Assembly: GCA_013695975.1 (NCBI GenBank)
Contig: JACCZL010000557.1
Coordinates: 1-6,194 of the forward strand
Source of the DNA: Chloroflexota bacterium
GTDB lineage: Bacteria > Chloroflexota > UBA6077 > JACCZL01
Reading direction: 5' to 3'
DNA: 6,194 nucleotides
Shown here: positions 1-5,956 of the stretch, piece by piece
How positions within the stretch are numbered: the stretch's first letter is position 1
Layout: the number at the start of each line of letters is the position of its first letter
The notes under the pieces: model-generated
Seen by the model: only the letters and a program-made list of their open reading frames with translations
What the model was told of the DNA's origin: nothing
Databases searched by the model: none
Translations under genes and position numbers: made by a program

Positions 1-610
1 CCTCGACCCAGTCCACCCATGCTCGATACGCGTCGGCCTCCGGCCCGAGGTCGGCGACCTGGTCCCGGATGTCCGCCCACATGGCGGTCTTGACGTCGCC
101 CGGATGGATGACGTTCGCCGTCACGCCGGTGCCCTCCAGCTCCGCCGCGAGGTGCCGGGTCATCTGGTTCAGCGCTGCCTTGGCGGTTCCATAGGCGCTG
201 TTCAAAGGCCCGGGCGGGTGCAGCGAGGCCGCGGACGTGACGTTCACGATTCGGCCCCATCCCTTCTCGATCATGCCCCCGACGAATGCACGGCAGGTGA
301 GGTAAGGGCCGACGGCATCGACCATCAGCGTCTCGATCCAGCGCGCCGGATCGGAGTCCTTCATGAGCTGGACCGGCCCGAAGACCCCGGCAGCGTTGAC
401 CAGGACGTCAGGCGTTCCCAACTCCCCTTCGACCTGCCGCTTCAGCCGCTCGACGTCATCCGGCCGGCCCACATCGGCCCCGAACCTCTCTGCGCTCCGA
501 GACACGGCCGCGACCTCCGCGCCCCGGGCGGCGAGCGCCTCGGCGACATCGCGCCCGAGCCCCCGGCTCGCGCCCGTCACGACGGCGACCTTGCCCGTCA
601 AGTCGCTCAT
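1..610 (-). CDS. SDR family NAD(P)-dependent oxidoreductase (C-terminus cut by window edge)
   Basis: This is a short-chain dehydrogenase/reductase that likely oxidises or reduces a sugar, sugar lactone or keto-acid in the cytoplasm. The first 203 codons are present and the frame is open to the left edge. Visible motifs are the cofactor motif TGASRGLG (residues 12-19), NAAG (72-75), catalytic Ser126, the YGTAK motif with Tyr140 and Lys144, and PGDVKTAM (170-177). Arg16 and Arg38 sit where NADP(H)-preferring members carry basic residues, so NADP(H) is a guess. Two oddities stand out. The position of the usual catalytic Asn (VN-x-x-GPY context) is Asp98. The segment between strand 2 and the NAAG motif is about 15 residues shorter than usual. 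The ATG start at 610 overlaps the stop of the upstream mutarotase gene as ATGA, so the two are probably translationally coupled. The exact substrate cannot be read from the sequence. The family call is secure. Confidence 0.93.
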   Translation of the reverse strand, partial: MSDLTGKVAVVTGASRGLGRDVAEALAARGAEVAAVSRSAERFGADVGRPDDVERLKRQVEGELGTPDVLVNAAGVFGPVQLMKDSDPARWIETLMVDAVGPYLTCRAFVGGMIEKGWGRIVNVTSAASLHPPGPLNSAYGTAKAALNQMTRHLAAELEGTGVTANVIHPGDVKTAMWADIRDQVADLGPEADAYRAWVDWVE

Positions 611-939
611 GTCCCCGTCTCACCCGCCTTCGTCTCGAGGTTGAAGATCTCCGTGAGGTCGCCCGCATCCACGATCCCTTCCTCCGTGAAGGCCATCAAC
701 GACTTGAACTGCTCACCCCAGCGGTCGTGGATCTCCGTGTGCCACAACCGGTCCCAGGCTCCCTCGTCCAGAATCTCCGAGTAGTAGAAGATCACCGGGT
801 CGGCCTCGAACGCGGTCATGCGCGCGATGCCGCTCCGCTCGATCTCCTCGACGAGCTCCGGCCAGATCTTGTCGTGCTTGTCCTTGTACTCCGACAGCGC
901 GCCCGGCTTCAGGCGCAACGTGAACGCTCGGCGGATCAT
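607..939 (-). CDS. rhaM: L-rhamnose mutarotase family protein
   Basis: This 110-residue cytoplasmic protein matches the RhaM/YiiL family (about 104 residues in E. coli), which interconverts the alpha and beta anomers of L-rhamnose. The N-terminus MIRRAF, then Tyr18, His22 and the IWPEL segment (25-29), line up without gaps with the E. coli protein as I remember it, including the catalytic Tyr18 and His22. A DRW motif follows at 72-74. The ATG at 939 is chosen because it begins the conserved MIRRAF start, has AGGGAG about four bases upstream, and overlaps the ATPase stop as ATGA. An upstream start in the same frame would lie deep in the ATPase gene with no family similarity. The 3' end overlaps the SDR start, again as ATGA. 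The placement between a sugar importer and an oxidoreductase supports a role in sugar catabolism. Relatives acting on L-fucose or other 6-deoxysugars cannot be excluded, so the symbol marks the family. Confidence 0.9.
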   Translation of the reverse strand: MIRRAFTLRLKPGALSEYKDKHDKIWPELVEEIERSGIARMTAFEADPVIFYYSEILDEGAWDRLWHTEIHDRWGEQFKSLMAFTEEGIVDAGDLTEIFNLETKAGETGT

Positions 940-2525
940 GGCGCTCCCTTCTCGTGTGTTTCCGGAACCTCCCCGGTGTTGATCGCGTGCAGCAGCGTGG
1001 CGGAGTCGAACGCATCGGCCGCTGTGTCGCTCATGAGTCGCCCGCGGTAGAAGACGAGGATGCGGTCGCAAACACCGATCAGCTCGGGAAGCTCGGTCGA
1101 GCGGAAGAGCACGACTCTGCCCTCCGACGTGACGCTGCGAACGAGCCTGAAGATCTCGCCCTTCGCACCGACGTCGACGCCGCGCGCGGGATCGTCGAGA
1201 AGGATCACGTCGGGGGCGATCTCGAGCCATTTCCCGATCACGACCTTCTGCTGGTTGCCACCGGACAGGTGATGAACCTGCGACCAGGGCGAGGGCGCCT
1301 TGATCTGGAGGTTCCCGATCTGGCGCCTTGCGGAGGCTGCGAGACCCCTTCGACCGAGCCAGGGCGACCGGCTCGCCAGCGCGCCTGCCGACACGTGCGC
1401 GATGTTGCGCGCGACGTCCTGGTCGAGCATGAGTCCCTGCCGGCGCCGGTCCGCCGGAACCAGGCTGATGCGTCGGCGAGCAGCCGCCGTGGTGGAGCGC
1501 GGGAAGCCGCGGCCGTCCGGGAACGTCACCTCGCCGGCGTCCGGTCGCAGGGCACCGAAGAGGACGAGCAGGAGGTCGGAGACCCCGGAGCCCTCGATGC
1601 CCGCGAGACCGACGATCTCTCCCGCCCGCGCCTCGAAGCTGACGTCGTGCAGACGGCGACGGACCGAGAGTCCCTTCACGCCGAGCACACGTGCCTTCGC
1701 CTCCGCTGTCGCGGACAGCCTGTCCGGAAAGAGCTCGTGCTCGCTGCGACCGATCATCGCGTGAACGACCTCCCGGATGGTGAGCTCGCTCCGGTCCGCG
1801 GTGAGAACCTCGCGGCCGTTGCGCATCACTGTGATCCGGTCCGCGATCGCGAACACCTCCTCGAGCCGGTGCGACACGTACAGGATCGTGATCCCCTCGG
1901 CGGCGAGGCCTCGGAGCACCGCGAACAGGCGACTCGTCTCTTCCTCGCTGAGCGCGGAGTTCGGCTCGTCGAGGATGAGCACCGTCGGTTCGGCGAGCAG
2001 GACTCGACAGAGCTCGACGAGCTGCTGCTCACCGATGGGAAGGAACCCGACCGGCCGATCGAAGTCCACTCTGAGACCGATCTCCGCCAGAGTTGGTGCT
2101 GCACGCTCGACCATCGCGCGATTGGACAAGAGCCCGTTGCGAACGAGCTCGCGGTTTGCGAAGAGGTTCGCGAGCACGGACCGGTTGGGGAAGAGACTGA
2201 GCTCCTGGTAGACGATTCCGATTCCGCGCTCACGCGCCGTCTGTGGCGACTGCGACTCGAGCACTTCGCCGTTGAGCACGATCGAGCCCGAGTCCGGCTG
2301 CACGGCGCCGGCAAGGATCTTCATCAGCGTCGACTTGCCGGCCCCGTTCTCGCCGACGACGGCGTGCACCGAGCCGCGCACGGCGTCCAGGTCGACGCCG
2401 TCCAGCGCCACCACGCCGCCGTAGCGCTTGACCAAGCCGCGAATGGCGATCGCGGGCTCGGGCCGCACCGAGGGAGGCGGCTCCGTGGAGCCGCCTCCTT
2501 CGTCTTCCTGCTCAGCGACTGGCAT
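936..2525 (-). CDS. Sugar ABC transporter, double ATP-binding protein (RbsA/RhaT/XylG type)
   Basis: This 529-residue protein carries two fused nucleotide-binding domains and powers carbohydrate uptake on the cytoplasmic face of the permease. Domain 1 has Walker A GENGAGKST (58-66), Q-loop Gln107, signature-like LPIGEQQ (162-168), Walker B LILDEP (183-188) with Glu187, and the switch His219. Domain 2 has the degenerate Walker A typical of this family (GIEGSG, 309-314, no Lys), an intact signature LSGGNQQ (420-426), and Walker B LLDDP (442-446), where Asp445 replaces the usual Glu. Its switch region reads RSTELPEL (475-482) with no His. The length fits the family (about 500 residues). I chose the ATG at 2525, which overlaps the end of the binding-protein gene by 14 bases but has no clear Shine-Dalgarno. 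A GTG at 2468, just before the conserved domain, is an alternative. An ATG at 2615 would overlap the binding protein by over 100 bases and is unlikely. The stop overlaps the mutarotase start as ATGA. Confidence 0.93.
   Translation of the reverse strand: MPVAEQEDEGGGSTEPPPSVRPEPAIAIRGLVKRYGGVVALDGVDLDAVRGSVHAVVGENGAGKSTLMKILAGAVQPDSGSIVLNGEVLESQSPQTARERGIGIVYQELSLFPNRSVLANLFANRELVRNGLLSNRAMVERAAPTLAEIGLRVDFDRPVGFLPIGEQQLVELCRVLLAEPTVLILDEPNSALSEEETSRLFAVLRGLAAEGITILYVSHRLEEVFAIADRITVMRNGREVLTADRSELTIREVVHAMIGRSEHELFPDRLSATAEAKARVLGVKGLSVRRRLHDVSFEARAGEIVGLAGIEGSGVSDLLLVLFGALRPDAGEVTFPDGRGFPRSTTAAARRRISLVPADRRRQGLMLDQDVARNIAHVSAGALASRSPWLGRRGLAASARRQIGNLQIKAPSPWSQVHHLSGGNQQKVVIGKWLEIAPDVILLDDPARGVDVGAKGEIFRLVRSVTSEGRVVLFRSTELPELIGVCDRILVFYRGRLMSDTAADAFDSATLLHAINTGEVPETHEKGAP
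2473..2498 (-). repeat. Perfect 12-bp inverted repeat (hairpin) after the binding-protein gene
   Basis: The arms GGAGGCGGCTCC and GGAGCCGCCTCC are perfect reverse complements separated by two bases. In RNA this is realistically an 11-bp GC-rich stem with a four-base loop. It starts 13 bases after the stop codon of the sugar-binding protein. On the transcribed strand no T-run follows, so it is not a classical intrinsic terminator. It could instead protect the 3' end of the binding-protein message or lower downstream expression, as intergenic hairpins do in some importer operons. If the ATPase starts at 2525, the repeat is also coding (a Gly-rich then Pro-rich linker). A GAAGGAGG Shine-Dalgarno-like run overlaps the 5' arm, but no start codon lies at a normal distance from it. 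Confidence 0.7.
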
Positions 2526-3630
2526 TCGCCAACGGTTCGACGTCGTTCCGCCAGTTCGCGAGCTTGCCCTTCCCCGTGAACAGCGGCTTGTAGTACCTGC
2601 GCTGCACGGCAGCATCGGTCTGGAATCGCTTGATCTGCGCCAGCGTCAACTTCGGCAGGCCGAAGTCCTCGATCGCCCCGGACTTCGTGATCACCTCGAC
2701 ACCCGAGGCGACGAAGCCCTTCTTCGGCAGGGCCTTCTTCGACCGGAGCGCCTCGACGATCATCTTGATCGGCAGGTATCCCTGGACGTAGCCGGTCTGG
2801 CCGATCGAGATGAGGCCGTGGCCTCCCTCCAGCGCGGCGAGATTCCCGAGCGTCGGGTCGCCGCCGGCCGTGATGTACTTGTCGCCCTTCTGCGCGTTCA
2901 GCTTGCCGAGGTTCTCGAGATCCTGGGCGCAGACGCCGATCAGAGCCTTCGCGTCGGGATTCGCAGCGATCAGCTGCTGCCACGCCGTGAAGTTCTTGGT
3001 GGGATCGCCGGTCACGTCGAAGGGGCCCTTGATGTCGAGACCGGCCCCGAGCCCGCGCCGGACGCCCTTGATGCGGTCGACGAGCGCCGGGAAACCGGGG
3101 GCACACGTGCCGATCAGGACCCTGCCCTTCGCGCTCGCGCCGCCCATCTCCTTCCGCACGGCCTTCCCGAGGATCGCCCAGTCGTCGACCGAGCGCTCGC
3201 CAACGTAGGGGCCGTTCACCCGGGTGCTGTAGATGTTGAACTGGACGATTGGCTTGCCCTGAGCGACGAGCTTGTTCAGGCCGACGGCCATCGAGTCGCC
3301 GGTGATCGAGGTCGACACGCCGTCGGCACCGGCGGCCACGAGATCCTGCACCATCTTCAGCTGAGCCGCCGGGTCGAACCCTGCCGTGCCCGTGATCTTC
3401 ACGTCGACGCCGAGATCCTTCCCGGCGTCGCGTGCCGCTTGCGCGATCTGCTTGATGAACGGGTTGCCGATGAAGTGGGTCACGAACCCGATCGTCAGTC
3501 TCTCGCCCTGCGGCCCCGCCTGGGCCGCCGGGGCGGCGGCGGGCGATGCGTTCACACCGCTGAGAGCGACCGTTGCCGCGGCCCCGAGCGCCACGACGGC
3601 GCAGGCGAACCGAATGGGTGCTTTCTGCAT
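2512..3630 (-). CDS. Sugar ABC transporter substrate-binding protein (RbsB-like, periplasmic-binding family)
   Basis: This 372-residue exported protein captures a sugar outside the membrane and delivers it to the permease. Residues 1-28 form a Sec signal: basic Lys3/Arg7, a hydrophobic Ala/Val core, and a likely signal peptidase I site after VNA (26-28). An Ala/Pro linker follows to about residue 40. There is no lipobox, since the only nearby Cys (Cys10) is too early and has the wrong context. The mature domain shows the RbsB-type pattern: strand LTIGFV (45-50), GNPF (55-58), FDPAAQ (85-90), an Arg at 186 in the hinge/ligand region, GGDPT (256-260) and Gln278. These are consistent with binding a pyranose or furanose. 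The ATG at 3630 is supported by a strong GGAGGAAAGGA site and by the signal peptide. The gene sits between the permease and the ATPase of the same importer. The sugar is not determinable; L-rhamnose or a related deoxysugar is suggested by the mutarotase downstream. Confidence 0.93.
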   Translation of the reverse strand: MQKAPIRFACAVVALGAAATVALSGVNASPAAAPAAQAGPQGERLTIGFVTHFIGNPFIKQIAQAARDAGKDLGVDVKITGTAGFDPAAQLKMVQDLVAAGADGVSTSITGDSMAVGLNKLVAQGKPIVQFNIYSTRVNGPYVGERSVDDWAILGKAVRKEMGGASAKGRVLIGTCAPGFPALVDRIKGVRRGLGAGLDIKGPFDVTGDPTKNFTAWQQLIAANPDAKALIGVCAQDLENLGKLNAQKGDKYITAGGDPTLGNLAALEGGHGLISIGQTGYVQGYLPIKMIVEALRSKKALPKKGFVASGVEVITKSGAIEDFGLPKLTLAQIKRFQTDAAVQRRYYKPLFTGKGKLANWRNDVEPLANASR

Positions 3631-3638
3631 GCTGCAGA

Positions 3639-3649
3639 TCCTTTCCTCC
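3639..3649 (-). promoter_or_regulatory. Strong Shine-Dalgarno for the sugar-binding protein
   Basis: The minus strand reads GGAGGAAAGGA, with the AAAGGA part ending eight bases before the ATG at 3630. It is clearly stronger than the sites before the permease and ATPase genes. This fits the usual need for more binding protein than membrane or ATPase subunits, and it settles the start. It lies in the 61-base gap after the permease stop, in which I see no convincing promoter. Confidence 0.65.
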
Positions 3650-3691
3650 AGAGGTTCCGGCCTTTGTGGACGTGCGAGGCCGCCGACGGTC

Positions 3692-4789
3692 CTAGCTGTT
3701 CCGGGTCGCCCTCCTTTCCGCGTTCCGGCGCCGCTGCCACTTGATCGCCTGGTCGACCGCGACGGCGATGATGATCACGGCGCCGGTGACGAAGGTGCTC
3801 CACGTCGCGTCGATCCCGAAGAAGATGATCCCGCTCGAGATGGTGGCGATGATCAGGACGCCGATCAACGCGCCGATCACGGTGCCCATGCCACCCGAGA
3901 GCGGCGTGCCCCCGATGATGACCGCGGCCACGACGGCCAGCAGGAACTGCCCGCCCGACGCCGGATCCACCGATCCGAACGAGCCGACGTACAGGCTCCC
4001 CGCCAGACCGCAGAACGCGCCCACGAGCACGAGCACGAGCACGCGCGTGCGCGCGAGCGGGATGCCCGCAAGCCGGGCTGCCTCGGCGTTGCTCCCGATC
4101 GCGAGCACGCGGTAGCCGAATCGGGTTCGGTGCAGCAACACGTGGAGGACGACCGCCAGCGCGACGAAGAGCAGCGCGAGAAACGGCACTCCGCCGATCA
4201 GCGGCAGCGAGCCGATCCGCTTGTTCACCGTGGCGAAGAAGCTGCCGCTGATGTCGGGCGGCACGACCGCCGACGACTTGTTCACCACGAGCGAGAGCCC
4301 CTGGAACATCGAGAAAGTCCCGAGAGTGACGATGATCACGGGCAGCTGCAAGCCGACCGCCAGCACACCGTTCACAAGCCCCAGGCCGGCGCCGAAGAGC
4401 ACGCCCAGACCCGCCGCGAGCCACGGATCGACGCCGTGCACCATCGCGAGCGCTGCGATCACGGCCGAGAAGTTGAAGTTCCAGCCGACCGAGAGGTCGA
4501 TCTCGCCGAGGGCGAGCAGGAACACCGTCGCGAGCGCGATCATCCCGAAGAACGAATTGCTGGCGACGAGGTCGAGGAGGTTCTCCGGCCGCACGAACGC
4601 GCCGTTGTGCGTACCGATGATGGTGACGAGGATGACGAGCGCGGCGAACACGCCGAGCTCTTCGGGGATGCGACTCGTCAGGTCGCCGAGCCGCTCGCGA
4701 CCCGAGGCGCGGGCCTGCGGCTCGCTCCCCTGCGCCTGCACTCGGTGACTCGACGAGCTGTCGCCCGGGGCTCGTGTGGGTGAGGTCAC
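3692..4789 (-). CDS. Sugar ABC transporter permease (RbsC/RhaP-like)
   Basis: This 365-residue inner-membrane protein is the channel subunit of the importer. After a hydrophilic, Ser/Arg-rich N-terminus (about 1-40) there are roughly eight to ten hydrophobic segments, for example near 46-60, 78-95, 125-145, 148-168, 203-219, 251-268, 283-298 and 303-320. Family hallmarks are the GEIDLSVG motif (95-102; normally GGIDLSVG), the cytoplasmic GSNAEAARLAGI loop (232-243) that contacts the ATPase, and the GGTPLSGGMGT segment (293-303). The C-terminus is basic (353-363). The start used is GTG at 4789, which lacks a clear Shine-Dalgarno. A GTG at 4741 (codon 17) would also preserve the whole membrane domain, so the N-terminus is uncertain. 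The stop is TAG. Only one permease gene is present in the window, so a homodimer as in RbsC is the simplest assembly. The gene is followed after 61 bases by the binding protein. Confidence 0.93.
   Translation of the reverse strand: MTSPTRAPGDSSSSHRVQAQGSEPQARASGRERLGDLTSRIPEELGVFAALVILVTIIGTHNGAFVRPENLLDLVASNSFFGMIALATVFLLALGEIDLSVGWNFNFSAVIAALAMVHGVDPWLAAGLGVLFGAGLGLVNGVLAVGLQLPVIIVTLGTFSMFQGLSLVVNKSSAVVPPDISGSFFATVNKRIGSLPLIGGVPFLALLFVALAVVLHVLLHRTRFGYRVLAIGSNAEAARLAGIPLARTRVLVLVLVGAFCGLAGSLYVGSFGSVDPASGGQFLLAVVAAVIIGGTPLSGGMGTVIGALIGVLIIATISSGIIFFGIDATWSTFVTGAVIIIAVAVDQAIKWQRRRNAERRATRNS
4022..4043. repeat. Hexanucleotide tandem repeat (CACGAG, about 3.7 copies) within the permease gene
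   Basis: On the + strand CACGAG occurs three times in a row, followed by CACG. On the coding strand it encodes alternating Val-Leu (residues 250-256) inside a predicted membrane helix. The adjoining bases 4039-4055 alternate purine and pyrimidine perfectly for 17 bases. The repeat is in frame, so gain or loss of a unit would add or remove two hydrophobic residues. It probably reflects codon choice in a Val/Leu helix. Confidence 0.6.
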
Positions 4790-4864
4790 TGGAATCGAAT
4801 CCCGAGGGGCGTTCCTACCACACCGTGCACGGGGAAGCTATTCGAGCGGGGCGTCAGCGCCACG
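4790..4864 (-). other. 75-base intergenic gap before the permease gene, with a 10-bp palindrome
   Basis: This is the longest non-coding stretch in the window and separates the oxidoreductase gene from the transporter genes. It holds the perfect palindrome CCGTGCACGG (4823-4832) and a small 4-bp hairpin GGCG-CTGA-CGCC just after the oxidoreductase stop. I see no convincing -10/-35 pair and no T-run terminator. It could hold an internal promoter or an operator for a sugar regulator, but the evidence is only position and symmetry. Confidence 0.35.
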
Positions 4865-5917
4865 TCAGGTCGGCTCTCCGCGCCCGCTGCGCGAGCTCCG
4901 GTAGGCAGCGGCGAGAATCTCGACGGTACGGGCCGCGAGCTCCCCCGGAGAGCAGTTCTCGACCGCGCGCCCTGCGGCGAGGTCGACGAGCGCGTGGGGC
5001 GGGCCGTCGCAGTCGTAGAGGCCGGCCTCGTGACCGAGATCGAGCTTCGTCGCGCCGTCCCTCCGCCCCAGCCAGACGAGCCCGGCGTCGATGTCGACGG
5101 CGAGCTGACCCTCGCTCCCGATCACGCGGATGTCGAGCTCGTTCTCGCTCGCACCGATGTCCGTGTGCGACGAGGCTCCCGAGAGCGTCCCCACGGCGCC
5201 GCCCCGGTAGCGCACCGCGATCGCGTCGTGCAGCTCGACGGGAGCGTCGAGGGCCGTGGACAGAAAGGCGAACACCTGCTCTCCACGCAGACCCGTGAGC
5301 CAGAGGGCCATGCCGAGCGCGTGCGAGAGCTGAGCCTGTCCGTAGCCGCCACCCGAGACGGCTGGATCGGTCCAGGTGCGTTGCTCGGGGATCGCCTCCG
5401 GTGAGGCCTTCGGATAGGCGCCCGTGTTCGAGAGCAGCTCCCGGGTGAACGACGCCATCCGGATCGAGACGTGCTCGATCTCGCCGATCCCCCGCTCGCC
5501 CATGAGGCGTTTCGCCTCCCGCACGAGCGGCCTGTAGTTCCAACCGAACGAGCAGAGAAGGTGACGGTCCAACGTCTGCGCCTGTTCGACGAGATCCCAC
5601 GCCTCGTGGGGAGCGACCGTGAAGGGCTTCTCGACGAGGACGTGCGCGCCGGCCTCGAGCGCAGCCTTCGCGTGCTCGTAGTGGTGTGCGGTCGGGCTCG
5701 AGACGAGGCACAGGTCGATCCCAGCCGCGAGGACGTCCCGATAGTCCTCGCTGGCGACCTCGAACCCCCAGCGCTCCGCGATCTTCCCGAGCAGCTCCTC
5801 ACCCAGCCGCGACACGCCGACGAACTCGAGCTCGTCACGGCGCTGGGCCAGGTTCGGCAGGTGGGACGCGACCGCCCACGAACCGGCTCCGATGACTCCG
5901 AGCCGGAGCCGACTCAC
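4865..5917 (-). CDS. Gfo/Idh/MocA family oxidoreductase
   Basis: This 350-residue cytoplasmic enzyme is predicted to be an NAD(P)-dependent sugar or sugar-derivative dehydrogenase. The N-terminal Rossmann domain shows GVIGAGSWA (7-15) and the family EKP motif at 96-98, where Lys97 is the usual catalytic or substrate-contacting Lys. NYRP (127-130) and GGG (189-191) lead into the C-terminal domain with conserved His199. In most members the residue four before this His is Asp; here it is Ala195, flanked by Gln194 and Gln196, so the usual Asp/His pair is incomplete. The start is GTG at 5917, immediately before the Rossmann strand, with GAGGG a few bases upstream. The gene follows the enolase-superfamily gene after 39 bases and precedes the permease gene by 75. 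The context suggests oxidation of the imported sugar or a downstream keto intermediate, but the substrate is unknown. Confidence 0.92.
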   Translation of the reverse strand: MSRLRLGVIGAGSWAVASHLPNLAQRRDELEFVGVSRLGEELLGKIAERWGFEVASEDYRDVLAAGIDLCLVSSPTAHHYEHAKAALEAGAHVLVEKPFTVAPHEAWDLVEQAQTLDRHLLCSFGWNYRPLVREAKRLMGERGIGEIEHVSIRMASFTRELLSNTGAYPKASPEAIPEQRTWTDPAVSGGGYGQAQLSHALGMALWLTGLRGEQVFAFLSTALDAPVELHDAIAVRYRGGAVGTLSGASSHTDIGASENELDIRVIGSEGQLAVDIDAGLVWLGRRDGATKLDLGHEAGLYDCDGPPHALVDLAAGRAVENCSPGELAARTVEILAAAYRSSRSGRGEPT

Positions 5918-5956
5918 GTTGCCCTCAACGTGCTGGGAGCTGCCGGCGAGCCGTGC

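Noticed and set aside
104..784. Open frame on the + strand opposite the SDR and mutarotase genes
   Set aside because: Its translation has no recognisable motif and mirrors the minus-strand genes, whose motifs are clear.
607..1230. A longer, 207-residue start for the mutarotase frame
   Set aside because: The extra N-terminus is Arg-rich, lies entirely inside the ATPase gene and has no family similarity. The ATG at 939 matches the family start and has a ribosome binding site.
2473..2498. The inverted repeat as an intrinsic terminator
   Set aside because: On the transcribed strand the stem is followed by CTCGGTGCGG, with no run of T. The downstream genes are tightly overlapped and appear to need read-through.
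954..4783. Very long open frames on the + strand (about 954-2579, 2428-3744 and 3386-4783)
   Set aside because: They lie antisense to well-supported ABC transporter genes, overlap one another, and have low-complexity Arg/Asp/His-rich translations without family motifs. Such frames are a common by-product of high GC content.
4790..4864. A tRNA-like T-loop (GGGATTCGATTCC on the minus strand) in the intergenic gap
   Set aside because: The flanking bases do not form a five-base-pair T-stem, and no acceptor or anticodon arms can be drawn around it.
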